DNA of 64,000 nt from NCBI RefSeq assembly GCF_041051975.1, contig NZ_CP163435.1:7481001-7545000 (forward strand), in the 5' to 3' direction. The notes under the pieces were generated by a model. The model was not told the DNA's origin. It saw nothing but the letters and a program-made list of their open reading frames with translations, and did not search any database. This DNA comes from Streptomyces sp. R21 (GTDB lineage: Bacteria > Actinomycetota > Actinomycetes > Streptomycetales > Streptomycetaceae). A program made the translations under genes and the position numbers. Shown here piece after piece: positions 56,324-64,000 of this stretch. Position 1 is the stretch's first letter. Each line of letters opens with the position of its first letter.

Positions 56324-57811
56324 GTGTCCCTCGCCGACCGTGCCGAAGCCACCGGCACAGCAGCGTTCGTCCCCGACCCCCGGCTCACCAACGAAGACCT
56401 CGCGCCCGCACAAAAGCGCAACTGGAAGGTCTTCGACCTCTTCGCCATGTGGATGTCCGACGTCCACAACCTCGGCAACTACACGTTCGCCGCAGGCCTG
56501 TTGGTCCTCGGCATGAACGTCTGGCAGATCTTCACGGCGCTGCTCGTGGGCTTCGTGATCATCTACGCCGGGATGAACATGATGGGCCGCGTCGGGCAGC
56601 GCACCGGCGTCCCCTTCCCCGTCGTCAGCCGCATCAGCTTCGGCGTCTGGGGCGCCAACATCCCCGCGCTGATCAGGGCCGTCATCGCCATCATGTGGTA
56701 CGGCATCCAGACCTATCTGGCCTCCGTCGCCGTCAACGTCATGCTGCTGGCGGCCTGGCCCGGCCTGGAGTCCTGGACCCGCCACTCCTTCCTCGGCCTC
56801 GACGCGCTCGGCTGGGTGTCCTTCGTCGCCCTCTGGCTGATCCAGGCGCTGATCATCACCCAGGGCATGGAATCGGTCCGCAAGTTCCAGGACTTCTGCG
56901 GCCCCGCGATCTGGCTCGTCATGATCGCGCTGGCGGTGTGGGTGCTCTACAAGGCCGGCTGGACCATCTCGCTGACCTCGACCCCGCACCCCGTCTCCAC
57001 CGGCGAGCAGGTGCGGCAGTGGTTCGGCGCGATCGGGCTGATCCTCGCCACGTACGGCACCCTGATGCTCAACTTCTGTGACTTCTCCCGCTTCGCACCC
57101 GACTACAAGACCGTCCGGCGCGGCAACTTCTGGGGCCTGCCCATCAACTCGACGGCCTTCGTCATCGTGTCGGTCATCGTCACCGCCGGTTCGATCGAGG
57201 CGTTCGGCGAGGCCATCACCGACCCGGCGCTGCTCGTCGCGAAGGTCGGCAACACCTGGGTCCTGGTGCTCGGCGCGCTGACCTTCGCCATCGCCACCAT
57301 GGGTGTCAACATCGTCGCCAACTTCGTCTCCCCGGCGTACGACCTGGCCAACGTCTGGCCGCAGAAGATCACCTTTAAGGTCGGCGGCCTCATCAGCACA
57401 GTGGCGGCCCTGGTCGTGACCCCGTGGAACCTCTTCTCCAACCCCACGGTCGTCAACTACTTCCTCGGCGGCCTCGGCGCCTTCCTGGGCCCGCTGTTCG
57501 GCGTGATCATGCTCGACTACTACTGGGTCAAGCGCGGCGACATCGACGTGGAACAGCTCTTCAACGCCCAGCCAGGCTCCCGCTATTACTACCGCAAGGG
57601 CGTCAACCCCAAGGCGCTGTGGGCCTTCCTCCCGGCGGCAGCCGTCGCCGCGGTGCTCGCGCTGGTGAAGTACTTCAGCGACGTGGCCCCGTACTCGTGG
57701 TTCATCGGCACGGCGCTGGCCGCCGGACTGTACGCGCTGCTGTGCCGGGGCGAGCGGGCGGCGACCGATCCCGTGAAGCCCGTTGGCTCGGTCGAACCCG
57801 TGGAGGTCTGA
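56324..57811 (+). CDS. NCS1 family transporter (purine/allantoin/hydantoin type)
   Basis: A 495-residue nucleobase-cation symporter with about 12 transmembrane segments. Family features are LTNEDLAPAQKRNWKVFDLFAMWMSDVHNLGNYTFA and FPVVSRISFGVWGANIPALIRA at the N-terminal substrate site, NFCDFSRFAPDYKT, and IMLDYYWVKRGDIDVEQLF. The GTG at 56324 is preceded by GGAGG. With the racemase-like gene downstream it suggests uptake of a hydantoin, allantoin or related ring. Expression is probably governed by the GntR operator upstream. Confidence 0.93.
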   Translation: MSLADRAEATGTAAFVPDPRLTNEDLAPAQKRNWKVFDLFAMWMSDVHNLGNYTFAAGLLVLGMNVWQIFTALLVGFVIIYAGMNMMGRVGQRTGVPFPVVSRISFGVWGANIPALIRAVIAIMWYGIQTYLASVAVNVMLLAAWPGLESWTRHSFLGLDALGWVSFVALWLIQALIITQGMESVRKFQDFCGPAIWLVMIALAVWVLYKAGWTISLTSTPHPVSTGEQVRQWFGAIGLILATYGTLMLNFCDFSRFAPDYKTVRRGNFWGLPINSTAFVIVSVIVTAGSIEAFGEAITDPALLVAKVGNTWVLVLGALTFAIATMGVNIVANFVSPAYDLANVWPQKITFKVGGLISTVAALVVTPWNLFSNPTVVNYFLGGLGAFLGPLFGVIMLDYYWVKRGDIDVEQLFNAQPGSRYYYRKGVNPKALWAFLPAAAVAAVLALVKYFSDVAPYSWFIGTALAAGLYALLCRGERAATDPVKPVGSVEPVEV

Positions 57812-57816
57812 GCGGA

Positions 57817-58545
57817 GTGCGGATCGTCGTCACCAACTGCAACACGACGCAGGAGATGACCGAGGAAATCGTGCGAGGTGCCCGGGCCGCCGCAGGCCCG
57901 GGCACCACCGTGACCGGTCTGACCCCCGCCTGGGGGCCCGAGTCCGCGGAGGGCTGGCTCGACAGCTATCTGTCGGCCGCCGCCGTCCTCGACACCCTGC
58001 GGAAGTACGAGGGTCCGCCGTACGACGCCGTCGTCATGGCCGGCTTCGGCGAGCACGGGCGCGAGGGCGCACGGGAGTTGGTCGACGTCCCCGTCGTCGA
58101 CATCACCGAGGCCGCCGCCCATCTCGCCTGTCTGCTCGGGCGGCGCTACGGCGTCGTCACCACCCTGGAGCGCTCGTGCGGGCAGATCGAGGACAGCCTG
58201 GAGGCGGCGGGGGTGGGGCGCAACTGCGCCGCCGTCGTCGGCACCGGCCTCGGCGTACTGGAGCTGGGCGAGCTGGGCGACTCCCGCCGTACCGAGGAGG
58301 CCTTCATCGCCGCCGCCGAACGGGCCCGCGAGGCCGGGGCCGAGGTCCTCGTCCTGGGCTGCGCGGGGATGACCGGGCTGCAGCGCGCGGTGGGGGAGAA
58401 GCTCGGGCTGCCGGTCGTCGACGGGGTCGGCGCGGCGGTGAAACTGGCGGAATCGCTGGTCACACTGGGGCTGACGACGAGCCGGGCGGGGAGCTATGCG
58501 AAGCCGTTGCCGAAGCGGAGGGAGTGGCGGGGGTCGGTGGGGTGA
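57817..58545 (+). CDS. Asp/Glu/hydantoin racemase family protein with one catalytic cysteine missing
   Basis: A 242-residue protein of the hydantoin/allantoin racemase family. The N-terminal NCNTT matches the family's N-x-N-T loop. In characterised racemases two cysteines flank the substrate; Cys182 in LVLGCAGM is present, but the equivalent of the first is Gly76 (MAGFGEHG where ACFGDPG is usual). It may be non-racemising or use another base. GTG at 57817 is five bases after the transporter stop, so the two are surely cotranscribed. Confidence 0.88.
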   Translation: MRIVVTNCNTTQEMTEEIVRGARAAAGPGTTVTGLTPAWGPESAEGWLDSYLSAAAVLDTLRKYEGPPYDAVVMAGFGEHGREGARELVDVPVVDITEAAAHLACLLGRRYGVVTTLERSCGQIEDSLEAAGVGRNCAAVVGTGLGVLELGELGDSRRTEEAFIAAAERAREAGAEVLVLGCAGMTGLQRAVGEKLGLPVVDGVGAAVKLAESLVTLGLTTSRAGSYAKPLPKRREWRGSVG

Positions 58546-58716
58546 GCGGCGTGGGCCGTGCCCGGGGCCTCGTTTGTGACGGCTTCCGCGGTGAAGGGCT
58601 CGTACCTGTCGATGTAAGCGTGTACGTATGTAATTTCACGATGTGCTGTGTGCTGTGCGATGTGCTTCGCGATGGAATGCATGCCCTTCCAGTCTCCGGC
58701 GAGCGGAGGTCGACTC

Positions 58717-59727
58717 GTGGCCGAGCCAGTCTTCGAGCGTGACGTGCCTGAGGAGTTCGGCGAGTCCGACCACTCCCGTGCGGAGCAGTCCGCGCTCGAC
58801 TCGTACTCCCGGATCGTCACCTCGGTCGCCGCCGAGCTCACCCCGAAGGTGGCGGCCCTGAACGTCGCGCACCGGCGCTCCCGAGGCCGCTTCGTGGTCG
58901 GCACCGGCTCCGCGGTGGTGTTCACCGACGACGGCTTCCTGCTCACCAACGCCCATGTGGTCGGGCACTCCGACGCGGGCACGGTCTCCTTCGCCGACGG
59001 CACGACCATCCCCTTCCATGTCATCGGCGCCGACCCGCTGTCCGACCTCGCCGTGGTCCGCGCCGATGGGCCGACCCCGCCGCCGGCCCGCCTCGGCGAG
59101 GCCAACACGCTGCGCGTCGGCCAGCTGGTGGTCGCCGTCGGCAACCCGCTCGGCCTGGCCGGCAGCGTCACCGCCGGAGTGGTCAGCGCCCTGGGCCGGT
59201 CACTGCCGACGAGCGCCGGCAGTGCGGCCCGCATCGTCGACGACGTCGTACAGACCGACGCCACCCTCTACCCCGGCAGCTCGGGCGGGGCGCTCGCCAC
59301 CGCCGACGGCCGGGTCGTCGGCATCAACACCGCCATCGCCGAGGTCGGCCTCGGCCTCGCGATCCCCGTGAACGACACCAGCCGCCAGATCATCGCCGCC
59401 CTGCTCACCGAGGGACGCGTCCGCCGCGCCCACCTCGGCCTCGCCGGCACCCCCGCTCCGCTGCCCCCGCCGCTTCGGGAGCGGACCGGACAGCTCATGG
59501 GCCTGCGCATCGTCGAGGTCGTACTCGGCTCGCCCGCCGCCCGCGCCGGGCTGCGCGCCGGCGACCTGCTGCTCACCGCCCAGGACGAGCCGATGACCAG
59601 CGCGCAGGCGCTGCAACGCCTGATGCTCAAGGACGCCATCGGACGGCCGCTCGCGCTGACCGCGCTGCGCGGCGACGCCCTGGTCGACGTCATCGCCACA
59701 CCGGCGGAGCTGGTCGTCGACGACTGA
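58717..59727 (+). CDS. HtrA-like serine protease with C-terminal PDZ domain
   Basis: A 336-residue trypsin-like protease: His80 (LLTNAHVVG), Asp110 (DPLSDLAVVR) and Ser189 (LYPGSSGGALA), then a PDZ domain (about 255-330; IVEVVLGSPAARAGLRAGDLLLTAQDEP). There is no clear signal peptide or membrane anchor from the chosen start, so this may be a cytoplasmic member. The GTG at 58717 has GGAGG seven bases upstream; an in-frame ATG at 58648 would add a Cys/Met-rich leader that does not look like a signal. Confidence 0.92.
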   Translation: MAEPVFERDVPEEFGESDHSRAEQSALDSYSRIVTSVAAELTPKVAALNVAHRRSRGRFVVGTGSAVVFTDDGFLLTNAHVVGHSDAGTVSFADGTTIPFHVIGADPLSDLAVVRADGPTPPPARLGEANTLRVGQLVVAVGNPLGLAGSVTAGVVSALGRSLPTSAGSAARIVDDVVQTDATLYPGSSGGALATADGRVVGINTAIAEVGLGLAIPVNDTSRQIIAALLTEGRVRRAHLGLAGTPAPLPPPLRERTGQLMGLRIVEVVLGSPAARAGLRAGDLLLTAQDEPMTSAQALQRLMLKDAIGRPLALTALRGDALVDVIATPAELVVDD

Positions 59728-59774
59728 TCGAAAACAGGGGAGTGATCGAGAGTGAGGGAAGGGGCGGCGGAATA

Positions 59775-59804
59775 GGAGATGCAACCCTCATTGGAGATGC
59801 AACC
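59775..59804 (+). repeat. Direct repeat GGAGATGCAACC x2
   Basis: The 12-mer occurs at 59775-59786 and 59793-59804 (18-base period). Each contains a GGAG followed by ATG. An 18-codon frame starts at the first ATG (59779) and ends at TGA 59833-59835, upstream of the secreted protein gene at 59893. Confidence 0.6.
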
Positions 59805-59892
59805 TTTTGGGTCGCTCGAATGTCTCACCTATTGACCAGTCAAATTCGCTGGCCTATTCGCTGTCCCCTACTCCGAGAAAACGGGGGGCGTC

Positions 59893-60441
59893 ATGCGTCA
59901 TCACATGCGTCACCATCACCCACGCCGTGCGGCCGCCGCCGCGGGCATCCTCCTGACCGCCGCCGTATGCACCACGATTCCCGCCTCCGCCGCTCCGCAG
60001 CGGGGAGCAGCCCAGGCCACAGCATTCCAGCAGACCGCCGCGACCGCACTCGTCGTCAACGCACGATGGGGCGGACACTGCACCTACGACCGGCTCGTCA
60101 TCGACGTCAAGGGCACCATGCCCCCGGTCACCGTGAATCCCGTCAAGGAACTGCGCTACGACGCCACCGGGAAGAAAGTCCCGCTCGCCGGAAAGTACTT
60201 CCTGGAAATCAAGCTCTCTCCCGCCGCCGCACACAATGAGGCGGGCCAGTCGGTCTACAAGGGGCCGAAACTCGTGAAGATCTATCTGCCCAAACTCAAG
60301 GGCCTCGCCTTCACAGGCGACTTCGAGGGCGTCGTCTCCTTCGGCGCCGCCTTCTCCACCAAGCCTGCCTACAACACGTTCAAGCTCCACTCCCCGGAGC
60401 GGTTCGTGCTCGACATCAGGCATGGGAACCGGTGCGGTTGA
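59893..60441 (+). CDS. Secreted protein with AMIN-like domain
   Basis: A 182-residue precursor. A His/Arg-rich N-terminus, hydrophobic core and TIPASAAPQ form a signal peptide. The mature part resembles the AMIN-like domains of actinobacterial exported proteins: VNARWGGHCTYDRLVIDVKG, Tyr/Val strands, and the end FVLDIRHGNRCG with a second Cys that may pair with the first. It is probably cell-wall associated. ATG at 59893 or 59905. Confidence 0.82.
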   Translation: MRHHMRHHHPRRAAAAAGILLTAAVCTTIPASAAPQRGAAQATAFQQTAATALVVNARWGGHCTYDRLVIDVKGTMPPVTVNPVKELRYDATGKKVPLAGKYFLEIKLSPAAAHNEAGQSVYKGPKLVKIYLPKLKGLAFTGDFEGVVSFGAAFSTKPAYNTFKLHSPERFVLDIRHGNRCG

Positions 60442-60472
60442 TACCGGGCGGCTGACGCCGGGTGACTGACGG

Positions 60473-60508
60473 GCGGGGGCTCCGGGCCAGCGGGCCCGGA
60501 GCCCCCGC
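60473..60508 (+). terminator. Terminator after AMIN-like gene, 16-bp perfect stem
   Basis: Arms 60473-60488 (starts GCGGGGGCTCC) and 60493-60508 (ends GCCCCCGC) pair perfectly over 16 bp around AGCG. Confidence 0.85.
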
Positions 60509-60702
60509 GTCGGCTTCGGCGTACGGCCCGGTGGATGGGGGGCGGCGGGAGCCGTCGGGGTGATCTTGGGGCGACCTGTCCGGTGGTACGCCGGAGCGCA
60601 CGCGGCCGGGTCGCAGACTCCCGGAAGAACGAGTCGCCGCCCGGACACCTCCGCCATCTCGACGGCGTACTGCGGTCCACGGCGGCGGAAACGGAGTCGC
60701 CC

Positions 60703-61764
60703 ATGCTCAGCAGGTCACGGCCGCCCCTGCCAAGGTCGCGGCCTTCCGCGCCCAGACCACTGCGACTCGCGCCCAGGTCACAACATTCCTTGCCCAGGCC
60801 ACAGTCTTCCGTGCCCAGGTCGCTCCCGCCGGCGCTGCTCGTCGCGGTGCTCGCCGGGCTGTGCTGCACCGGAGCGTTCCGCGGAGACCCGGCACCGGTC
60901 TCGCTCTGGACCGCCCCCGACTCCCGCGCCGCCCAGCAGGCCGCCGAGTGGCGCCGGGCGGGCCGGACCGCGGACGCCGCGCTCATGGACCGCATCGCCG
61001 CCCGCCCCCAGGCCGAGTGGCTGAACGGCCCGAACCCCGGCCCCATCGTCCGGGCCGACACGACCGCCGCCGCACGCGCCGGACGCACCGCCGTGCTGGT
61101 GGCCTACTACATCCCGAACCGCGACTGCGGCCAGTACTCGGTCGGCGGCGCCCGCACCGCCGAGGACTACCGCGTCTGGGTCGACGAGTTCGCGGCGGCC
61201 CTCGGCGACCGCGGCGCCTACGTGATCGTCGAACCGGACGCCGTCGCCCAGGTGGTGGCCGGATGCACCCGCATCGTGGCGAAGGAGCGCTACGCACTGC
61301 TCGCGTACGCCGTCGACCGCTTCAAACGGCAACCGCGCACGCACGTCTACCTCGACGCGGGCAACCCCAGCTGGATCCCGGAGGCATGGCGCCTGGTCGA
61401 CGCCCTCAAGGCATCGGGCGCGCAACGCGCCGACGGAGTCGCCCTGAACGTATCCAACTTCCAGACCGACAAGGCCAGTTCCGCCTACGGCGACTGGCTC
61501 TCCAAGGACCTCGGCGGCAAGCACTACGTCATCGACACCAGCCGCAACGGCAACGGCCCCTACACCGGCACGGACGCCTGGTGCAATCCGCCGGGACGCG
61601 CCCTCGGCACCCCGCCGACCACCCGCACGAACACCCCTCTCCTCGACGCCTACCTGTGGATCAAACGCCCGGGCGAGTCCGACGGAACGTGCCGGGGCGG
61701 TCCGTCGGCCGGGCAATGGTGGACGTCGTACGCACTGGAATTGGCGCGCAGCGCACGCGGCTGA
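60703..61764 (+). CDS. Glycoside hydrolase family 6 protein (cellulase type)
   Basis: A 353-residue GH6 enzyme for beta-1,4-glucans. The catalytic Asp motifs are VAYYIPNRDCGQYS and AYVIVEPDAVAQ (the GH6 signature). YLDAGNPSWIPE, VALNVSNFQ and DTSRNGNGPY are further markers, and AYLWIKRPGESDG is near the end. It has no visible carbohydrate-binding module. Residues about 9-43 are five degenerate seven-residue units encoded by 21-bp repeats (60727-60831), followed by a single hydrophobic segment that anchors or exports it. ATG at 60703 follows GGAG. Confidence 0.92.
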   Translation: MLSRSRPPLPRSRPSAPRPLRLAPRSQHSLPRPQSSVPRSLPPALLVAVLAGLCCTGAFRGDPAPVSLWTAPDSRAAQQAAEWRRAGRTADAALMDRIAARPQAEWLNGPNPGPIVRADTTAAARAGRTAVLVAYYIPNRDCGQYSVGGARTAEDYRVWVDEFAAALGDRGAYVIVEPDAVAQVVAGCTRIVAKERYALLAYAVDRFKRQPRTHVYLDAGNPSWIPEAWRLVDALKASGAQRADGVALNVSNFQTDKASSAYGDWLSKDLGGKHYVIDTSRNGNGPYTGTDAWCNPPGRALGTPPTTRTNTPLLDAYLWIKRPGESDGTCRGGPSAGQWWTSYALELARSARG

Positions 61765-61775
61765 AGCCGGCCATG

Positions 61776-62453
61776 TCAGTCGCGACCCTCGCTTCTCTCG
61801 CCCCTCTCCCCCTTCCCTTCCTTGTCCTCGTCCTCGTCCTGGTCTCTCCGGTCTCGGTCATCGATGATGCGGTCGCTGAGATGGGCGCTGTAGAAGTCGG
61901 TCTGGCGGGCCATGATGTCGCGCATGGAGGTGCCGCGCGGAACGCCGTAGACCGTGCCGGGAAAGTCCAACTCCTTCTGCACTTCCCATAGTTCATCGTG
62001 CTCTCCGGGGGCGAAGAGCCGGGCTTGGGGCGCTCCCGCCGCGATCCATCCGATGGGTACGACGGTGCCGGGCGGCAGTACGGAGTTGACCTGCAGCACG
62101 CTGTTGATCCGCAACTCGGAGCCGGCGCCCGCGACGGCACCGGGGAAGAGTGAGGCCCCGGTGGCGACGAAGACCTCGTCCTCGACGGTCGCCCCGTTGA
62201 TGTGCGCGTGCGGCCCGACGAGCACGGCGTTGCCGAGGACAGCAGGGTGCCGGGCCCGCCCTCGCACCAACGCGTTCTCCATGACGACGACGTCCGATCC
62301 GACGCGGACCTCCCCGTCCTCGGCGCTGAGCACGGCACCGTGCAGCACCCGGACACGCTCACCGAGGATGACGTTCCCACAGAGAACAGCCGTCGGGGCG
62401 ACGTACGCGGACTCGGGAACGAAGGGTTGTTGTCCGCGATGCTCAACCAACAT
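61776..62453 (-). CDS. Gamma-carbonic-anhydrase-like hexapeptide protein
   Basis: A 225-residue left-handed beta-helix protein. Hexapeptide turns are visible from FVPESAYVAPTAVLCGNVILGERV to NGATVEDEVFVATGASLFPGAV, and HGAV and HAHING carry potential zinc-ligand histidines as in gamma carbonic anhydrases. The C-terminal 35 residues are charged (Asp/Glu/Arg-rich). The reaction is unproven for this subfamily. Confidence 0.9.
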   Translation of the reverse strand: MLVEHRGQQPFVPESAYVAPTAVLCGNVILGERVRVLHGAVLSAEDGEVRVGSDVVVMENALVRGRARHPAVLGNAVLVGPHAHINGATVEDEVFVATGASLFPGAVAGAGSELRINSVLQVNSVLPPGTVVPIGWIAAGAPQARLFAPGEHDELWEVQKELDFPGTVYGVPRGTSMRDIMARQTDFYSAHLSDRIIDDRDRRDQDEDEDKEGKGERGERSEGRD

Positions 62454-62486
62454 GGAGCACTCCTGCCTTTCCTGCCTCTCCCACGA

Positions 62487-62888
62487 TTACGCGGGAACGA
62501 CGGCGGTCGCCGTAATCTCCACCAGCTGCCCGGTATACCCGAGACACGCCACGCCGATCAGCGTCGACGAGTGCGGCCCGACACTGAGCCCGGACGCCTC
62601 GACGACATCCCAGACGGCCGACAGCACCCCCGGCTCGGCCCCGACGACGTACACATCGGTCGACACGACGTGCGCCAGATCAGACCCGACCGCCCGCAAC
62701 TGCTCCCCCAGATTGACCAACACCTGCTCGGCCTGCCGCACCGGATCCCCTTCGCCTACGAGCTTTCCGTCACCGTCGAGCGGAACGGACCCGGCGAGAA
62801 ACGCCAGCTTCGTCCCCGCTTCGACCACGGACGCGTGGGAGTAACGGGGCGGCGGAAAGAGACCGGGGACGGTGACGCGCTGGATCAT
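62487..62888 (-). CDS. RidA family protein (enamine/imine deaminase type)
   Basis: A 133-residue trimer-forming RidA/YjgF-family protein. Family features are YSHASVVEAGTKLAFLAGSVPLD, QAEQVLVNLGEQLRAVGS, VSTDVYVV and the C-terminal VEITATAVVPA. The usual active-site Arg is not obvious (ACLGYTGQLVEI), so its activity may differ from canonical deaminases. ATG at 62888 follows AGGAG. It lies 33 bases upstream of the hexapeptide gene and is probably cotranscribed with it. Confidence 0.91.
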   Translation of the reverse strand: MIQRVTVPGLFPPPRYSHASVVEAGTKLAFLAGSVPLDGDGKLVGEGDPVRQAEQVLVNLGEQLRAVGSDLAHVVSTDVYVVGAEPGVLSAVWDVVEASGLSVGPHSSTLIGVACLGYTGQLVEITATAVVPA

Positions 62889-63173
62889 TAGGGCTCCTGA
62901 GGCGGTTCTGTTGGGACTGCAGGTCGGACTGGTCGGACCGTTGGAGAGGTTGGGCAGACCCGATGGGTTGGGCCGATGCCCTCTCCTCATTGAAGCGCGC
63001 ACCACTGACAATCACTCGCGCTGTTCACTCACGCCGAGGCCGATAACCACTCGACAGCCCGGACGCCGAGCCAGCACGCTGCCCTCATGCGTACAAAACA
63101 CCTGGGCCGTTTCACGGCGGCTGACTTCTAGCGGGCCACGCCGGAACTCCCGGCGGTCCCCAGGAAGCCAGCC

Positions 63174-63557
63174 ATGTCACGCACCGTCCACCATGTCCCC
63201 GCCCGCCATCGCACCCATCCCCCCTACTGGGCAGCCGGTCTGCCAGGCCCCTGCACCGCCCACACGCTCACCGAACTCCGCTACTCCCACACGGAGTCGT
63301 CCCGCGCCGAACGCGAGGGCCGACGCCCAGTACCGACCTTGGCCGTACGGACCTTCGCCGCCCACACCTACCCCCGCGCCCTGAACGCAGATCTCTGGAG
63401 TCCGTACGAGTCCACGGCCCGAGCCGCCCTGCACACCTTTCGCCAGACCGCCCGCAAGCACCTCCGCGCCGCACCTCCGGGCACCCTCCTCGCGGCCGCC
63501 GAAGACCTGGACCACCCACCAACCCGCCACCGCCACCGCGACCTTTGGGAGGCCTGA
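63174..63557 (+). CDS. Hypothetical protein
   Basis: A 127-residue basic protein rich in His, Arg and Ala with no signal or membrane segment. It has a helical C-terminal part (STARAALHTFRQTARKHLR, then HRHRDLWEA). AGGA lies eight bases before the ATG. I do not recognise a family. It is followed five bases later by a small acidic ORF on the same strand. Confidence 0.6.
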   Translation: MSRTVHHVPARHRTHPPYWAAGLPGPCTAHTLTELRYSHTESSRAEREGRRPVPTLAVRTFAAHTYPRALNADLWSPYESTARAALHTFRQTARKHLRAAPPGTLLAAAEDLDHPPTRHRHRDLWEA

Positions 63558-63561
63558 CCCG

Positions 63562-63660
63562 ATGCCGGAGAACCCGGACGAGGCCGAGGCGGGGACTGAG
63601 ACCGAAGCCGAGGCGGAGGCCGTACGCCGTATCACCAACTACCGCGCCAGTACTCCATAG
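63562..63660 (+). CDS. Small acidic hypothetical protein
   Basis: A 32-residue frame (MPENPDEAEAGTETEAEAEA then VRRITNYRASTP). The ATG is four bases after the upstream stop with GGAGG 12 bases before. The acidic N-half and basic C-half and the tight spacing suggest a real coupled gene, but its size leaves doubt. Confidence 0.4.
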   Translation: MPENPDEAEAGTETEAEAEAVRRITNYRASTP

Positions 63661-63693
63661 GAAGCCCTCCTCACCCCCACAGGAGCGACCCCA

Positions 63694-64000
63694 GTGCCCA
63701 CCCTCCCTGACCCCGCCTTCCTCGACGACGTATCCGATCGCCTGGCCGCCCTCCCCACAGTCCAAGCCGTGGCCCTCGGCGGATCCCGCGCCCAGGGAAC
63801 CCAAACGCCCCACAGCGACTGGGACTTGGCCGTGTACTACCGAGGCGACTTCGACCCCGCCGACCTGCGGGCCCTCGGCTGGCAGGGCGAGGTTTCGGAG
63901 ATCGGTGCCTGGGGCGGAGGCATCTTCAACGGCGGCGCCTGGCTGACGATCGACGACCGCCGCGTGGACGTTCACTACCGAGACCTCGACGTCGTCGAAC
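63694..64000 (+). CDS. Nucleotidyltransferase-domain protein, 5' part
   Basis: The first 102 residues of a DNA polymerase beta-fold nucleotidyltransferase; the end lies outside the window. The motif GGSRAQGTQTPHSDWDLAVYY holds the GS and the D-x-D metal pair (here DWD), with a third Asp in RRVDVHYRDLD. The GTG at 63694 is preceded by AGGAG at eight bases. Its substrate is unknown; relatives include aminoglycoside-type nucleotidyltransferases and MNT antitoxins. Confidence 0.85.
   Translation, partial: MPTLPDPAFLDDVSDRLAALPTVQAVALGGSRAQGTQTPHSDWDLAVYYRGDFDPADLRALGWQGEVSEIGAWGGGIFNGGAWLTIDDRRVDVHYRDLDVVE

Noticed and set aside
63087-63131. A 14-residue frame (MRTKHLGRFTAADF)
   Set aside because: No ribosome binding site precedes it and nothing similar is recognised; too short to support.
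62889-63173. The 285-base interval before the hypothetical gene at 63174
   Set aside because: Scanned for genes, hairpins and promoters; nothing convincing apart from the rejected 14-codon frame.

Overview
The window is a GC-rich actinobacterial chromosome segment, almost certainly Streptomyces. Codons are strongly third-position G/C, GTG and TTG starts are frequent, secreted proteins carry Tat or lipoprotein signals, and the core gene set (pyk, an ANTAR response regulator, liv transporter, polA, rpsA, coaE) is of Streptomyces type. I recognise no prophage, insertion sequence, CRISPR array or rRNA. Gene density is high and many convergent genes overlap at their stop codons.

Layout. 0-7.2 kb: the end of a trypsin-like protease, a GNAT acetyltransferase, a secreted GH101 endo-alpha-N-acetylgalactosaminidase, a convergent GH35 beta-galactosidase and a divergent AraC-type regulator. 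This looks like a small O-glycan-degrading island. A 12-base motif lies upstream of both glycosidases. A chorismate mutase follows. 7.3-17.4 kb: an orphan response regulator, aminopeptidase N, a translationally coupled PLP decarboxylase and N-hydroxylating monooxygenase, a GDSL hydrolase, a Tat-exported 5'-nucleotidase and a SIMPL protein. 17.5-23.7 kb: pyruvate kinase, an AT3/SGNH acyltransferase, a freestanding LAGLIDADG protein beside a tRNA-Leu(CAA) that lacks the long variable arm, a small secreted protein and the ANTAR regulator. 23.7-29.4 kb: the complete livKHMGF branched-chain amino acid ABC transporter on the minus strand. 29.7-33.8 kb: a lipoprotein and membrane-protein pair, a hotdog thioesterase and a YdeP-type molybdopterin oxidoreductase divergent from polA.

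33.8-49.6 kb is largely core: DNA polymerase I, a beta-lactamase-fold hydrolase, a DUF4184 membrane protein, a transglycosylase-like secreted protein, a 44-residue hydrophobic peptide with a DUF3068 protein, HrpB helicase, a methyltransferase with no canonical start, rpsA with a clear housekeeping promoter and structured leader, a PAC2 protein, coaE and a TPR protein. 49.7-54.9 kb: small membrane proteins, an acyltransferase-like protein, a methyltransferase, DoxX, an S4 RNA-binding protein, a family 5 uracil-DNA glycosylase with a Gly/Pro-rich insert, and proline iminopeptidase. 54.9-58.5 kb: a GntR/FadR regulator coupled to a ferredoxin-like protein and divergent from an NCS1 transporter and hydantoin-racemase-like gene, with a perfect 16-bp palindrome between them. 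58.7-64 kb: an HtrA-like protease, secreted proteins including a GH6 glycosidase, a gamma-carbonic-anhydrase-like protein, a RidA protein, two small uncharacterised genes and a truncated nucleotidyltransferase.

Functional themes are extracellular glycan, peptide and nucleotide scavenging, branched-chain amino acid uptake, a GntR-controlled uptake locus probably for hydantoin- or allantoin-like compounds, and core replication and translation.
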